Source of the DNA: Actinomycetes bacterium
GTDB taxonomy: Bacteria; Auribacterota; JAJCYG01
Direction: 5' to 3'
NCBI GenBank assembly: GCA_029263055.1
Contig: JAJCYG010000045.1
Location: 1 to 64,000, forward strand
DNA length: 64,000 bases
Shown here: piece after piece, positions 29,101 through 38,427 of the stretch
How the letters are laid out: every line of letters begins with the position of its first letter
How positions within the stretch are numbered: position 1 is the stretch's first letter
Made by a program: the position numbers and the translations under genes
Notes under the pieces: generated by a model
Told to the model about the DNA's origin: nothing
Databases searched by the model: none
Seen by the model: the letters and a program-made list of their open reading frames with translations, nothing else

Positions 29101-30033
29101 CCCATCAATTAATAATGTCTTTTGTAAGACCTCTGACTTTTTGGGATCCCCCAGTTGTTCTTTTCTTAATGTTGCCAACCGTTTAGATTTAGATTTAAAC
29201 TCTAGATACAGATAGTTATTTGTAAACGGAAACTCTTTTAAAAGGTCAAGGGGAGTGAGACTATCTTTTAACTCAAATTCATAATGACCCGCGACAAGAG
29301 CAAGATGCTCTCTTTTAAATCTCCATATCAGAATTCCATTTAAAAGAGTCTTACGATGAAATGCAACTCGAACCCCTTCTATTGTTCGATGGCGTACATT
29401 TGCTCGAGAATCACTTGCAGGACCTAAATCTTGATTGATGGCACTCGCTGCTTTAGGGCCTTGTTTAAATTCATAATCAAGATCTCCCCCTGTCACTTCA
29501 ATCCATGGAGTCGTGCGCTTTAAAATAGGTTTAGGGTAAGCCGTTCTTCTTGTCGGTTTTTTTTCTAAAGTCTTTATAGGTTGACCCAAAAGAGTTCTAA
29601 TTGTTGGGTCAACAAGGTTGGGAGAAAGACCACCAATATATGTTGAAGAGCCTTTTTTTGCATATTCCCAATAATGAGACTCTCCACTTCTATCTTTAAT
29701 CTCAATAACAGCCCTGAACCACCCTGTTTTTTTGTTTGTTCCTGATGCCAACACCTTTCCCACAACAATGTCAGGATCTAAACCCTGCTCCTCTGCGCCT
29801 TGACGCCTATTCTCAATTTCTTCTGGAGAGATTAAAAAGAGTTGACCCAATACACCTACTCGAGCCGATAACTGTAAAGACTCAGCAAAAGCTTGAGCTG
29901 GATTAGGCTTAGCAAGCGCAAAGCTCTTTGGAGACAAATGAGAAACAAAATCGCCCTGAACCTCTAGATAAGGAAGTCCAAAGCTAAATTGAAATAAAAG
30001 AAGAGAAATGAATATTTTCTTAATAAAAGACAC
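26176..30033 (-). CDS. Giant anchored protein with L-S-P N-motif and LEQAI C-terminus
   Basis: A 1285-residue protein of unknown function. A signal segment (IFISLLLFQFSFGLPYL) is followed by HLSPKS at residues 32-37. Membrane stretches lie near 377-397, 411-430 and 543-557, with a pair near 1020-1055 (LFWSLISVASGVGGFFSLW). The segment at 536-557 begins GRRKFLISVSSAIIGA, which resembles a twin-arginine signal although it is internal. A later region (FYGIYCFHNSEQDF) begins an unassigned domain. The C-terminus reads ALDKMAQLALEQAI, close to that of the kinase at 44333. It is a single gene with its own promoter between pyrE and ssb. Confidence 0.75.
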   Translation of the reverse strand: MSFIKKIFISLLLFQFSFGLPYLEVQGDFVSHLSPKSFALAKPNPAQAFAESLQLSARVGVLGQLFLISPEEIENRRQGAEEQGLDPDIVVGKVLASGTNKKTGWFRAVIEIKDRSGESHYWEYAKKGSSTYIGGLSPNLVDPTIRTLLGQPIKTLEKKPTRRTAYPKPILKRTTPWIEVTGGDLDYEFKQGPKAASAINQDLGPASDSRANVRHRTIEGVRVAFHRKTLLNGILIWRFKREHLALVAGHYEFELKDSLTPLDLLKEFPFTNNYLYLEFKSKSKRLATLRKEQLGDPKKSEVLQKTLLIDGIQIEAFLRLRKGHRVWAIKREDLESIRSLFRAPEEDISKRSTKTEKEKKKDGGGDAPISQWHRLLQIGAFFGAFAFGMTPETALAGNTPYQVVEKINSPWLLFYFIAFQIVWVVAQIVYRKYKAKQNRSGLKRDEKFGAPYKDIKKSLLNLLRPHFELPLYRDVLHVTVQRPKSNKDDFVFTFYFGNGVKEEVVVEKGSQNDLDLLFKQVDEAFKEITFIQKRTGRRKFLISVSSAIIGATAFKYFLGPHPIGPQRFYGIYCFHNSEQDFINAKPVFDQIFETIANNNQKAVYVSELGGISFELIKERYPLISDIKKEDVFTLNPDPQKLRRFREAYIALLEQSAREFPDLESIRANRFPGNPYQRAIYQYLAEKDREGLVAHISNEALVIGAEKVVDASLAMDRHQLYANEAKIKAVNGRSVAEVLEQIKESAKSLSQSLALRDEALSTGLQRLREEYPGTSIVYERGVSHLYGGILTRLLGDDAEEFEADSMHGIWTEYLPYSSRVLENESFVHSAEMEHLLLRAVLQSIFKKTLKNAQLPEERQAVLGQSFYEGLKNLDRTAIEEFFRELNPMLIRAQQENKEHYTVLLEWLDRRGIRVGSPAAGWKWMPLNYLFYPLNTIEEWVHWFVARKVVGVPADEPVVNLKEAYTEVPILRRSSARLDIAKIALAAPLFWSLISVASGVGGFFSLWSGLFFVPAFTMVILHIVAMKKEGSDLYRFMFYLQVRLGKDLGYKSPSTSELRPVVEWQEKAKQLLEIEAFLKNIFHCSNSKLFNLYQNLKLIHPDFDGDRKNKPRAFYKLVLGVGIESDLKKLVLATEASFISEDFREELEFLKKVISQEKQNRWHQYMLSDLSEFNLDSGELAEIGFSSELIQKKVSLKVLVRAEHLDFENIKGKSLRDIDVLFVGVVNQSKNTFPPSYLFFSIRNVDISYFTNMVKYFFDPGPPKPGTRRYERIALDKMAQLALEQAI

Positions 30034-30067
30034 TTAAAGACCTTGTTTAGAATAGATTAAGTTAAAT

Positions 30068-30096
30068 ACCATACAATAAAACCTCTTTTTTGTCAA
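30068..30096 (-). promoter_or_regulatory. Promoter of the giant anchored protein
   Basis: Minus-strand -35 TTGACA (30091-30096), 17-base spacer, -10 TATGGT (30068-30073). Confidence 0.55.
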
Positions 30097-30218
30097 TTGA
30101 GATCTTATTTCTCTAAACAACTACTTTTAAGCCTGTTATCAATTCAAAAATGAACACCACTACGGACAAACATGAACAAAAAGGTACCGTCCCAAAATCC
30201 AACCATAGGAGAACAACC

Positions 30219-30234
30219 TGGCACAGTGCTTGCA
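30219..30234 (+). promoter_or_regulatory. Sigma-54-type promoter upstream of ssb
   Basis: TGGCAC-N5-TTGCA, with the invariant GG (30220-30221) and GC (30232-30233) separated by the required ten bases. This matches the -24/-12 consensus exactly. The predicted start is near 30245, about 32 bases before the ATG. It is the only such site I found in the window. Confidence 0.7.
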
Positions 30235-30276
30235 TTCAATAGGTAGAAATACAGCTATGAAAGGAGCACATTAATT

Positions 30277-30678
30277 ATGTCTCAGCTAAATAAAGTAATC
30301 GTTATGGGGAACCTCACTCGAGACCCTGAAGTCAAAACAGTCAACGGAGGAACCGCTGTTGCGAATCTTAGACTCGCAATCAATCGTTGGGGAAACAGCC
30401 AATCCAACAAGAAAGAGGTTTGCTACATTTCTGTTGTTGCTTGGGACAAACAAGCTTTAGCATGTGAAGAGTTCTTGAAAAGAGGAAGCACTATTGTGGT
30501 AGAAGGTCGCTTGTCTAGCCGCCAGTGGGTGGGACCTGATGGCATGCGCCGCAATGTGATTGAAATTATTGCCAACCTCATTAACTTCATGGGTAAAGAA
30601 GAAGAAATTCCTGCAAGCATTTCCATGCAAAATGAAGACGCTCTTAAGGAAGATCAAGAAACCGTCGAATCTATATAG
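30277..30678 (+). CDS. ssb: Single-stranded DNA-binding protein with atypical tail
   Basis: A 133-residue OB-fold protein. The family start LNKVIVMGNLTRDPEVK is followed by VANLRLAINR, YISVVAWDKQALACEEFLKRG and VEGRLSSRQWVGPDGMRR. SSB coats exposed single strands in replication, repair and recombination. The C-terminus is short (EDALKEDQETVESI) and lacks the usual acidic DDxPF tip that recruits partner proteins. It may be a secondary SSB. The sigma-54-type promoter supports conditional expression. The AAAGGAGC ribosome site is good. Confidence 0.93.
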   Translation: MSQLNKVIVMGNLTRDPEVKTVNGGTAVANLRLAINRWGNSQSNKKEVCYISVVAWDKQALACEEFLKRGSTIVVEGRLSSRQWVGPDGMRRNVIEIIANLINFMGKEEEIPASISMQNEDALKEDQETVESI

Positions 30679-30699
30679 ACATCTCTTCTAAACTTAATG

Positions 30700-30727
30700 A
30701 GCAGCCTCTTTAGATAAAGGGGCTGCT
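30700..30727. terminator. Hairpin downstream of ssb
   Basis: A 12-base-pair stem (one G-U) with an AGAT loop, 21 bases after the ssb stop and just before the convergent gene's stop at 30734. No T run follows on either strand, so it may be a weak terminator or an mRNA 3'-end stabiliser. Confidence 0.5.
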
Positions 30728-30733
30728 AAACAG

Positions 30734-32485
30734 CTATAAAGCAACACCTACAAGTCCTCTAGCTTCGTCCCTCAGACCCTCTAGAGAATCAGCCAAAGGA
30801 TTAGCTGATTTTTCTAAATAGAATATTTTTCTTAGTTGCAATTGGACAAAACCCCCTTTTAGTTGTGATCTTGAGCGTATAGCTAATTGCTTAATAGTCT
30901 CAGAATCTTTTCCTGCCAAAACTTCTAATAAATAAACCAGAGAAGCAATTTCACCTTCTTCCAAATTAATTTGATCATATTCTATCTGCTCATCAGAGCT
31001 CAGCCCCTCCAACCTAAATAACTCGAATATTCTTTTTGCTGCATCGTTCGTAGGAACATGGGACCCAGGATGTAAAATTTTACCAAACAAAACATAGAGG
31101 GCATAAAAAGGGAGATTTCCAGAACCCATCTCACTTAAATATGCAATTACTTCTGCCTCTGAAGGAGATTCAGTCAGCCCAAGTCTTTCATCTCGAAAAT
31201 GTTCGAATTCATGCATAAAAATATCCTCTAACAGTCTAATAAACACTTTATCTCTAGTAGCATGATTATCCTGGCTGATAAATAAAAACTCTTTTAACAG
31301 AAGAGTCATTATAATTTGATTTATAGCTTTTTTTTGTTTTTCATTTATTTTAACTGATATTGGTATTTCCTTTACTTGTGACACAACTCTTTCAATACAA
31401 CGTTCTACTTCTACATCAAGATTATCTTCAAAAATAACCACATAAGGTTGCCCATGCACGTTATGCCCAATCTCTGATCTTGCAATACCACGAAATTTTC
31501 TTTTTACTAAATATCCAGGAACTTCTTCACTCTCTATTAAAACATCCCACCTTCCAACAACTTCATAAAACTCTATAAAGATACATACTCTTTGATTCAT
31601 AACTTTGAGGTTTGAATCATAGTAATGAAAACTATGATGCACTGGATCCATCAGCAAAAAGTCAGCTCTTTCCTGGATTAGAAAAAAATTAAGCTCTCTA
31701 ACGGCTTTTTCAAGATCTTCTGACTGAAAAAAATTATCTTTGAGATGACGCATTATTTTTTCCATTCGAGGATAAAATGAAGATGAATCGACTGCTTTAG
31801 CCGCCCTTAAAGATACTTCAAAAAATTCATCTATATTTTCTTTTGTATTTAACGACAAAAGAAATGGCTCAAATACCCCTCTTAGATAAAGAGCGACCCT
31901 TTTTTTCAATATACTTTCATGACTAATAGTTTCTATCAGGCTTTCGATTCTTTCTTTTCTCTTAAAAGCAACAACACTGCCCTGATCTTTTAATAATTTC
32001 AACAAATCAATTGCTTGTCTTTTACTCAACATAGGACTATTAAAACCTACGCCAATTCCTCTAATACCCATACTTTTGGACATTAATTTTGGTCCTTTAG
32101 ATTTTCCCATTTTAGACTTTCTATCTTCTCTCACTCTTTCTAAAAGTTCAAAATGAGCATCCCAAAACACCCCTAAAAACTCTACCGAGGAAACATATTT
32201 TATTGCCAAAAACTGCACTAACTCGTCTTCCAACTGATCACGTTCTGTTACAAGAACTTCTCTTTCTCCAAATACATCAAGATAATAATGACGCAAGCTA
32301 TCAAAAACTAATTCATAATCTTTTGTAGGTAGTACACTTTTAGGGGAGAGATGTCCTGATGTAAGAGAAGCTACATAAAAACTGCTAGGAGTGCTAAAAA
32401 AAGTACATACCATCAACGTTATAGACAATACAGACCTACAAAGTATCTTAAATTGAATAAGATCCTTTTTACCAAGACTATTCAA
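30734..32485 (-). CDS. Anchored putative metalloprotease with L-S-P N-motif and VGVAL C-terminus
   Basis: A 583-residue protein. A hydrophobic segment (residues 18-33) is followed by HLSPKS at 45-50. The body is mostly helical and unassigned until MHEFEHFRDE at 424-433, an HExxH zinc-site candidate. SEAEVIAYLSE follows at 442-452, whose glutamates could be the third ligand. That arrangement suggests a zincin-type peptidase facing the periplasm, but no named family is recognised. The protein ends GLVGVAL, matching the short hydrophobic C-termini of the other L-S-P proteins. It is monocistronic. Confidence 0.72.
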   Translation of the reverse strand: MNSLGKKDLIQFKILCRSVLSITLMVCTFFSTPSSFYVASLTSGHLSPKSVLPTKDYELVFDSLRHYYLDVFGEREVLVTERDQLEDELVQFLAIKYVSSVEFLGVFWDAHFELLERVREDRKSKMGKSKGPKLMSKSMGIRGIGVGFNSPMLSKRQAIDLLKLLKDQGSVVAFKRKERIESLIETISHESILKKRVALYLRGVFEPFLLSLNTKENIDEFFEVSLRAAKAVDSSSFYPRMEKIMRHLKDNFFQSEDLEKAVRELNFFLIQERADFLLMDPVHHSFHYYDSNLKVMNQRVCIFIEFYEVVGRWDVLIESEEVPGYLVKRKFRGIARSEIGHNVHGQPYVVIFEDNLDVEVERCIERVVSQVKEIPISVKINEKQKKAINQIIMTLLLKEFLFISQDNHATRDKVFIRLLEDIFMHEFEHFRDERLGLTESPSEAEVIAYLSEMGSGNLPFYALYVLFGKILHPGSHVPTNDAAKRIFELFRLEGLSSDEQIEYDQINLEEGEIASLVYLLEVLAGKDSETIKQLAIRSRSQLKGGFVQLQLRKIFYLEKSANPLADSLEGLRDEARGLVGVAL

Positions 32486-32520
32486 ATATAACCCACTTAC
32501 TTTAAATACCTTACAATAAT

Positions 32521-32549
32521 AATATAAATTAATTATGTTGATTTGTCAA
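32521..32549 (-). promoter_or_regulatory. Promoter of the putative metalloprotease gene
   Basis: Minus-strand -35 TTGACA (32544-32549), 17-base spacer, -10 TATATT (32521-32526). The boxes and spacing are identical to those of the kinase gene at 44333. Confidence 0.55.
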
Positions 32550-32618
32550 GAGGACCTTGTTAACCAGAAACAGGGAGAAAACATATAAATATATGTTATT
32601 AAGAAGAGTTAGGGCTAT

Positions 32619-33332
32619 CTAGGACATCTTTTCTAAGACGAGCCTTGCAGCTATTTCAGGTTCTGGAGCAGCTAGTATAGGACGACCTACTACTAAGTAA
32701 TCACTTCCCTCTTTGATGGCTTGTTCGGGAGTCATGATTCTTTTTTGATCTTGCACATCTGCTTGCGCGGGTCGAATGCCGGGGGTCACGATCACAAAGC
32801 GATCGCCGCAGGTTTGACGGATTAATTTTATTTCATGCGTGGAAGCAACCACTCCATCTAAGCCAGAATTTTGCGCCATCAGCGCAGAATGTTTCACATG
32901 CTCGGCAATTTCTCGGTCGAAATTAAGCGTGTGATGAAACGAATCTTGGCTAAAACTAGTGAGCACTGTTACGGCAATCATGATTGGGCGCTTGATACCC
33001 AATTGGGCTGCTTTTTGATCTGCAGCTTCACGCGCTGCCACCATCATCTGCTCGCCACCGGCAGCATGCACATTAAACATAAAGACACCAAGCTCAGTCA
33101 CCACTTCTGACACTTTAGCCACTGTATTGGGAATATCGTAAAATTTTAAATCTAAGAAAACCTTGGCTCCTGCTTCATGAATCTTTTCAATGATTTTTGG
33201 ACCACAAGCAGTGTAGAGCTGACTCCCTACTTTAAAAATTTTTACGGTTGAAGAGAGTTCTTTGACTTTATCTATTGCTTGGTCAAATGTCGGCACATCT
33301 AAAGCGACAATTAATTTTTCATTGGCATTCAT
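32619..33332 (-). CDS. pyrF: Orotidine 5'-phosphate decarboxylase
   Basis: A 237-residue TIM-barrel enzyme converting OMP to UMP, the last step of the pathway. It has IVALDVPTFDQAI and the catalytic VFLDLKFYDIPNTVAK, followed by VTPGIRPAQADVQDQKR and YLVVGRPI. Last gene of the pyr operon; its start overlaps the pyrD stop by four bases. Confidence 0.97.
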   Translation of the reverse strand: MNANEKLIVALDVPTFDQAIDKVKELSSTVKIFKVGSQLYTACGPKIIEKIHEAGAKVFLDLKFYDIPNTVAKVSEVVTELGVFMFNVHAAGGEQMMVAAREAADQKAAQLGIKRPIMIAVTVLTSFSQDSFHHTLNFDREIAEHVKHSALMAQNSGLDGVVASTHEIKLIRQTCGDRFVIVTPGIRPAQADVQDQKRIMTPEQAIKEGSDYLVVGRPILAAPEPEIAARLVLEKMS

Positions 33333-34252
33333 TTTTTGTTTAGCTCCAAGGATCCAGTTAGTTGAGAAATATCATTTAAATTATGCTTTAAGAGGTATTC
33401 TTCTAATCCAGCCACAATTTCAGCTGATAATTTAGGATTATAAAAATTTGCTGTTCCAATCGAAATCGCGGTCGCTCCCACTATAAAAAATTCAAGAGCA
33501 TCTTGAACAGAGTTGATTCCCCCCATCCCTAAAATAGGAATCTTCACTGCTTGAGCCACTTGCCACGTTAAGCGAACCGCTAAAGGTCGAATCGCAGGCC
33601 CACTTAATCCCCCAGTAATGTTTGTGAGAATTGGCTTGCGCTTATTCACATCCACAGCCATCCCAACATAGGTGTTCACTAATGAAACAGCATCACACCC
33701 AACCCCTTCTACTATTTTTGCAAATTCTTGAATGTGAGTTACATTTGGGGATAACTTAGCAATTAACGTTAAGCCTGTTTTCTTGCGAATACGAGTCAGT
33801 ACTTCTTCACATGCTTTAGGATCAACCCCAAATTCAATGCCCCCATGTTTTACATTTGGGCAAGAAATGTTCACTTCTAAGGCACCCACTCCATCTGCAC
33901 CAGAAAGGCGTTCTGCCAACTGCTCATATTCTTCAATCGTGGAACCATTGATATTGGCAATGGTCTGAATATTGTTTTCTTTTAAATACGGAAGCTTCTT
34001 CTTAATAAAGACATCGACCCCATCATTTTGAAGACCAATGGCATTGAGCATTCCTGAAGGAGTTTCCACAATTCGCGGAGAAGGATTACCTATACGAGGC
34101 TCTAGGGTTAATCCTTTAGAAATAACTGCTCCAATTTGTGAAAGATCAGCAACTGATTCCATTTCTTGGGCATACCCAAAACAACCTGAAGCAACTGTCA
34201 CAGGATTCTTTAATTTTAGCTTGCCTAATTGAACAGATAAATTTATTCCCAT
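33329..34252 (-). CDS. pyrD: Dihydroorotate dehydrogenase, class 1B catalytic subunit
   Basis: A 307-residue FMN enzyme oxidising dihydroorotate to orotate. The catalytic loop NISCPNVKHGG has the class-1 cysteine; PILGMGGINSVQDALEFF is the phosphate-binding part. PyrK, encoded directly upstream with a 10-base overlap, is the expected FAD and iron-sulfur partner, which makes this the NAD-linked 1B form. Confidence 0.96.
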   Translation of the reverse strand: MGINLSVQLGKLKLKNPVTVASGCFGYAQEMESVADLSQIGAVISKGLTLEPRIGNPSPRIVETPSGMLNAIGLQNDGVDVFIKKKLPYLKENNIQTIANINGSTIEEYEQLAERLSGADGVGALEVNISCPNVKHGGIEFGVDPKACEEVLTRIRKKTGLTLIAKLSPNVTHIQEFAKIVEGVGCDAVSLVNTYVGMAVDVNKRKPILTNITGGLSGPAIRPLAVRLTWQVAQAVKIPILGMGGINSVQDALEFFIVGATAISIGTANFYNPKLSAEIVAGLEEYLLKHNLNDISQLTGSLELNKK

Positions 34253-35061
34253 ATCACACGCGATCCTTCCAAAACCGGGCCTTCACAACAAAGACGTGTA
34301 TAGGTTTCATCTCGTTTTAATTCTTCTTTTTGTTCAGGTGAACAGTGGGTTTTAACCACACATCCAATGCAGACACCTAATCCACACGCCATTGATTCTT
34401 CCATACTAATTTCTGTGGGGATTTTTTCTTCGATCCCAATCGCACTCACTGCTTTTAACATGGGGTTGGGTCCACACGAAGCAATCAACAGCTTATCTTT
34501 AATCTTAGAATTATTCCGAATAGCTTTTTTGAGTAATTCAGTGACCAAACCCTTTAATCCAGCCGATCCATCGTCGGTGGAGACTTCAACCTGGCATCCC
34601 AAAGCTTTAAATTCTTCTTCTAAAATCACATTTTCTTTATCACGCGCTCCGATCATCACACGCATTTGAGACGCTTGTTCTTGATACGTTTTGGCGTAGA
34701 AATAAAGAGGCGGCAATCCCACTCCTCCTCCAACTAAAAGAAGAAATTGATCGGGTTTTGGTTTTGAAAAGGTGTTGCCTAATGGGCCAATAATTTCAAG
34801 CTGCTCTCCCACTTTTTTTTCTGAAAGAAGACTTGTCCCACGTCCCATCACTTTATAAAGTAGGAACACCTCATCGCCTACCACATCATAAACAGAAAAG
34901 GCACGACCCCACAAAAGATTGGCATTCGGTAAACGGCACATCACAAACTGACCTGGCTGACTGGCTTGCGCTAACCAAGGAGATGCCACTCCCACCACAT
35001 AATAGCCTTCACCGATTTGAGTGTGAGAAGAGATCAAAACAGTCTGTTGTTGTTGGCTCAT
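34243..35061 (-). CDS. pyrK: Dihydroorotate dehydrogenase electron-transfer subunit
   Basis: A 272-residue ferredoxin-reductase-type subunit. FAD-binding RAFSVYDV and the NAD-binding [14 protein letters not shown] are followed by a [2Fe-2S] cysteine cluster ([17 protein letters not shown]...CCEGPV). It passes electrons from PyrD to NAD. It overlaps both carB and pyrD, consistent with tight coupling of the complex. Confidence 0.96.
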   Translation of the reverse strand: MSQQQQTVLISSHTQIGEGYYVVGVASPWLAQASQPGQFVMCRLPNANLLWGRAFSVYDVVGDEVFLLYKVMGRGTSLLSEKKVGEQLEIIGPLGNTFSKPKPDQFLLLVGGGVGLPPLYFYAKTYQEQASQMRVMIGARDKENVILEEEFKALGCQVEVSTDDGSAGLKGLVTELLKKAIRNNSKIKDKLLIASCGPNPMLKAVSAIGIEEKIPTEISMEESMACGLGVCIGCVVKTHCSPEQKEELKRDETYTRLCCEGPVLEGSRVIWE

Positions 35062-38000
35062 ACAGGGCTCTTCTCTCCCACAGAGGTTAATTTATCATTT
35101 AAAAAATAGTCTTGAAGCGCATGCACTTCCACACCAAATTGTTTGATTGCTTGAATTCCAGTCACTGCCGCAGAGGCTCCAGCTAATGTGGTCACACAAG
35201 GAACGCCATGTATCACCGCATTGGTTCGGATTTTCATTTCATCGGTTCGAGGCCCTTTACCGCGAGGCGTGTTAAAAATTAACACGACTTCTTGGTTTTT
35301 GATTAAGTCTGTAATATCAGGTCGGCCTTCACCAATTTTAAAAATAGGTTTTACTTCAACGCCATTATTGGCAATCACATTAGCCGTACCTTCAGTGGCA
35401 ATCAGTTTAAAACCCATATCAGCTAAATTTTTAGCGAGAAAAACAATGGCCCGTTTGTCTTGGTTTTTCACACTTAAGAAAACAGTCCCTTCCATAGGCA
35501 AATTTTGGCTCGCGCCAAATTGAGTCTTAGCAAATGCGATCCCAAAGTTCATATCAATTCCCATCACCTCACCAGTTGATTTCATTTCAGGTCCTAGCAA
35601 TGTATCCACACCTGGGAATCGAACAAAAGGCAACACCGCTTCTTTTACAGAAAAGTGCTTCACCTTTACTTCTTGTGTAAAGCCAATCTCTTTTAAGGAT
35701 TTGCCACTCATCACGCGAGAAGCTATCTTGGCTAAAGGTTGGCCAATCGACTTACTCACAAACGGAACGGTTCGCGAAGCCCGTGGGTTAACTTCTAACA
35801 CATAGACTTGATCATTTTTAATGGCATATTGCACATTCATTAGTCCACGCACCTTTAGCTCTTTGGCCATGGCATGTGTGTACTGACGGATCTCTTCAAT
35901 TAAGTTTTGGGATAACGTATGAGGCGGTGTCACACAAGCACTGTCACCTGAATGCACTCCTGCTTCTTCAATGTGTTCCATTACCGCGCCAATAACAACC
36001 AACTCGCCATCACAAACCGCATCCACATCCACTTCAATCGCATCTTCTAAAAATTTATCAATAAGCACTGGATGCTCGGGTGAAGCTTTAACCGCTCGCA
36101 CCATATATTCTTTAAGCATAGTGTCATCATAAACAATTTCCATAGCTCGGCCACCCAACACAAAGGAAGGTCGCACCACGACCGGGTAGGAAATTTTTTG
36201 AGCAATGGCCAAGGCTTCTTCACCTGAAGTGGCAATGCCATTTTTAGGCTGAACAATGTTGAGCTTGTGCAGCATTTTTTGAAACAGTTCTCGGTCTTCA
36301 GCCATGGCAATTGATTCAGGGGACGTTCCAATAATTTTTACCCCATTATCTTCTAACGATTGAGAAAGGTTTAATGGAGTCTGCCCACCAAACTGCACTA
36401 TCGCACCATCGGCTTGCTCGTTTTCATAAATGTTAAGCACATCTTCTAAAGTAAGGGGTTCAAAATAGAGCTTGTCTGAAGTGTCATAATCGGTTGAGAC
36501 AGTTTCAGGATTGGAATTAACCATAATGGTTTCAAACCCATCGTCTCGCAACGCAAAACAAGCATGCACACAGCAGTAATCAAACTCAATCCCTTGACCA
36601 ATTCGGTTTGGACCGCCCCCTAAAATCATGATTTTCTTTTTATCGCTAGGTCTGATTTCGCTTTCAGCTTTTGTCTCACCATCAGGGTGCAAAAAAGGTC
36701 TTTCATAAGTCGAATAATAATAAGGGGTCGAAGCTTCAAATTCACCGGCACAGGTATCAACTAACTTATAAACCGGAGTGATCCCTTTTTCTTTTCGCAC
36801 TTTTCGAATCGTTAATGGATCTGATCCCCACAAATGAGCCAATTGAGGATCTGAAAAACCATACTGCTTGGCATCCCACCAAACATCGCCCTCTAATTTT
36901 TTAAGGTCTGACTCAGAAAGAGAGCTTCCCTTTTCTTTTAGAGACGTTTCCATTTCTAATATCTGTTCAATATTGTCTAAAAACCAAGGATCAATTTTTG
37001 TTAGATTAAAGATATCGTCTTGAGACAGACCTGCTTTAAATGCAGCCACGATATAAAAGATTCGATCTGCATTAGGAACGGTTAACTTACTTTTAATTTT
37101 TTCTAGATCAGTCTCTTCAACTTCTTTACCATCTCCACACAATCCAAATCGGCCAATCTCTAAAGAACGAATCCCTTTTTGGAGTGATTCTTTAAAGGTT
37201 CGGCCAATGGACATGGTTTCACCCACTGATTTCATTTGAGTGGTTAAGGTTGCATCAGCTTGTGGGAATTTTTCAAACGCAAATCGAGGGATCTTAGTCA
37301 CACAATAATCAATCGAAGGCTCAAAACTAGCCGGCGTGGTTTTAGTGATATCGTTTAAAATTTCATCTAAGGTATAACCGACTGCTAATTTAGCCGCAAA
37401 CTTGGCAATAGGAAATCCTGTTGCTTTTGAAGCTAAGGCAGAACTCCGTGAAACACGTGGGTTCATTTCAATCACAGTCATACGACCTGTTTTCGGGTCC
37501 ACGGCAAATTGGATGTTAGACCCACCGGTCTCCACACCAATCTCTCTAATAATTTTTAGCGAAGCATCGCGCATCTCTTGGTAACATTTGTCAGTCAAGG
37601 TTTGAGCCGGCGCAACCGTAATACTGTCACCCGTATGAATTCCCATTGGATCAAAATTTTCAATCGAGCAAACAATCACGACATTGTCATTTTTATCTCG
37701 CATCACTTCGAGTTCAAATTCTTTCCAACCAATAATTGATTCTTCAACTAAGATCTCATCAATTGGGCTGTACTCAATTCCTCGGGCAGCAATGGTTTCA
37801 AATTCTTCTTTATTGTAGGCAATTCCACCTCCAGAACCGCCTAACGTAAAACTAGGTCGAACAATCATTGGATAAGAACCGATTTCTTCAGACATTTTTC
37901 TGGCTTCTTCAATGGTTTTAGCAAAACGTGATTTAGGCATATCAAGCCCAATCTTATCCATGGCTTCTTTAAAAAGTTCTCGCGCTTCAGCTTTTTTAAT

Positions 38001-38366
38001 CACATCCGGCGTGGCCCCCAGCATTTCAACATTGTACTTTTCAAGCACACCTTGTTCGTGCAGTTCCATGGCTACATTAAGTGCGGTCTGCCCACCTAAG
38101 GTTGGCAAAATAGCATCAGGACTTTCTTTGCGAATAATTTTTTCCACCATTTTAGCGGTGATCGGCTCAATATAAGTTCGATGCGCAAAATCAGGGTCAG
38201 TCATGATCGTGGCAGGATTAGAATTAATCAGCACCACTTCATAACCTTCTTGCTTCAATGTTTTGCAAGCCTGCGTTCCAGAATAATCAAACTCACACGC
38301 TTGACCAATCACAATAGGACCCGCACCCACAATTAAAATTTTCTTTATATCATCTCTTTTAGGCAT
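35058..38366 (-). CDS. carB: Carbamoyl-phosphate synthase, large subunit
   Basis: A 1102-residue synthetase with two ATP-grasp halves. The first starts [20 protein letters not shown]; the second starts [23 protein letters not shown]-terminal allosteric MGS-like domain follows. It makes carbamoyl phosphate from bicarbonate and ammonia supplied by CarA. I place the start at ATG 38366 (MPKRDDIKK); the frame is open further upstream, but that part lies in the carA-carB hairpin and lacks family similarity. It overlaps pyrK by four bases. Confidence 0.98.
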   Translation of the reverse strand: MPKRDDIKKILIVGAGPIVIGQACEFDYSGTQACKTLKQEGYEVVLINSNPATIMTDPDFAHRTYIEPITAKMVEKIIRKESPDAILPTLGGQTALNVAMELHEQGVLEKYNVEMLGATPDVIKKAEARELFKEAMDKIGLDMPKSRFAKTIEEARKMSEEIGSYPMIVRPSFTLGGSGGGIAYNKEEFETIAARGIEYSPIDEILVEESIIGWKEFELEVMRDKNDNVVIVCSIENFDPMGIHTGDSITVAPAQTLTDKCYQEMRDASLKIIREIGVETGGSNIQFAVDPKTGRMTVIEMNPRVSRSSALASKATGFPIAKFAAKLAVGYTLDEILNDITKTTPASFEPSIDYCVTKIPRFAFEKFPQADATLTTQMKSVGETMSIGRTFKESLQKGIRSLEIGRFGLCGDGKEVEETDLEKIKSKLTVPNADRIFYIVAAFKAGLSQDDIFNLTKIDPWFLDNIEQILEMETSLKEKGSSLSESDLKKLEGDVWWDAKQYGFSDPQLAHLWGSDPLTIRKVRKEKGITPVYKLVDTCAGEFEASTPYYYSTYERPFLHPDGETKAESEIRPSDKKKIMILGGGPNRIGQGIEFDYCCVHACFALRDDGFETIMVNSNPETVSTDYDTSDKLYFEPLTLEDVLNIYENEQADGAIVQFGGQTPLNLSQSLEDNGVKIIGTSPESIAMAEDRELFQKMLHKLNIVQPKNGIATSGEEALAIAQKISYPVVVRPSFVLGGRAMEIVYDDTMLKEYMVRAVKASPEHPVLIDKFLEDAIEVDVDAVCDGELVVIGAVMEHIEEAGVHSGDSACVTPPHTLSQNLIEEIRQYTHAMAKELKVRGLMNVQYAIKNDQVYVLEVNPRASRTVPFVSKSIGQPLAKIASRVMSGKSLKEIGFTQEVKVKHFSVKEAVLPFVRFPGVDTLLGPEMKSTGEVMGIDMNFGIAFAKTQFGASQNLPMEGTVFLSVKNQDKRAIVFLAKNLADMGFKLIATEGTANVIANNGVEVKPIFKIGEGRPDITDLIKNQEVVLIFNTPRGKGPRTDEMKIRTNAVIHGVPCVTTLAGASAAVTGIQAIKQFGVEVHALQDYFLNDKLTSVGEKSPV

Positions 38367-38384
38367 TTTTATTCTCTTCCATCT

Positions 38385-38427
38385 AAAAACGTTGACACCG
38401 GAATCAGGCACCAGCGTCAACGTTTTT
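38385..38427 (-). promoter_or_regulatory. Intercistronic hairpin between carA and carB
   Basis: Perfect 12-base arms (AAAAACGTTGAC / GTCAACGTTTTT) enclose a 19-base loop. The upstream arm includes two bases of the carA stop codon; carB starts 18 bases after the downstream arm. It resembles an intrinsic terminator or an RNA-processing site inside the operon. Confidence 0.6.

Noticed and set aside
32581..32596. Hairpin ACATATA-AA-TATATGT after pyrF as operon terminator
   Set aside because: Seven-base, almost all A-T stem; too weak to call as a terminator.
38367..38420. Upstream extension of carB
   Set aside because: The added 18 residues lie in the intercistronic hairpin and are absent from the family; ATG 38366 fits the conserved start.
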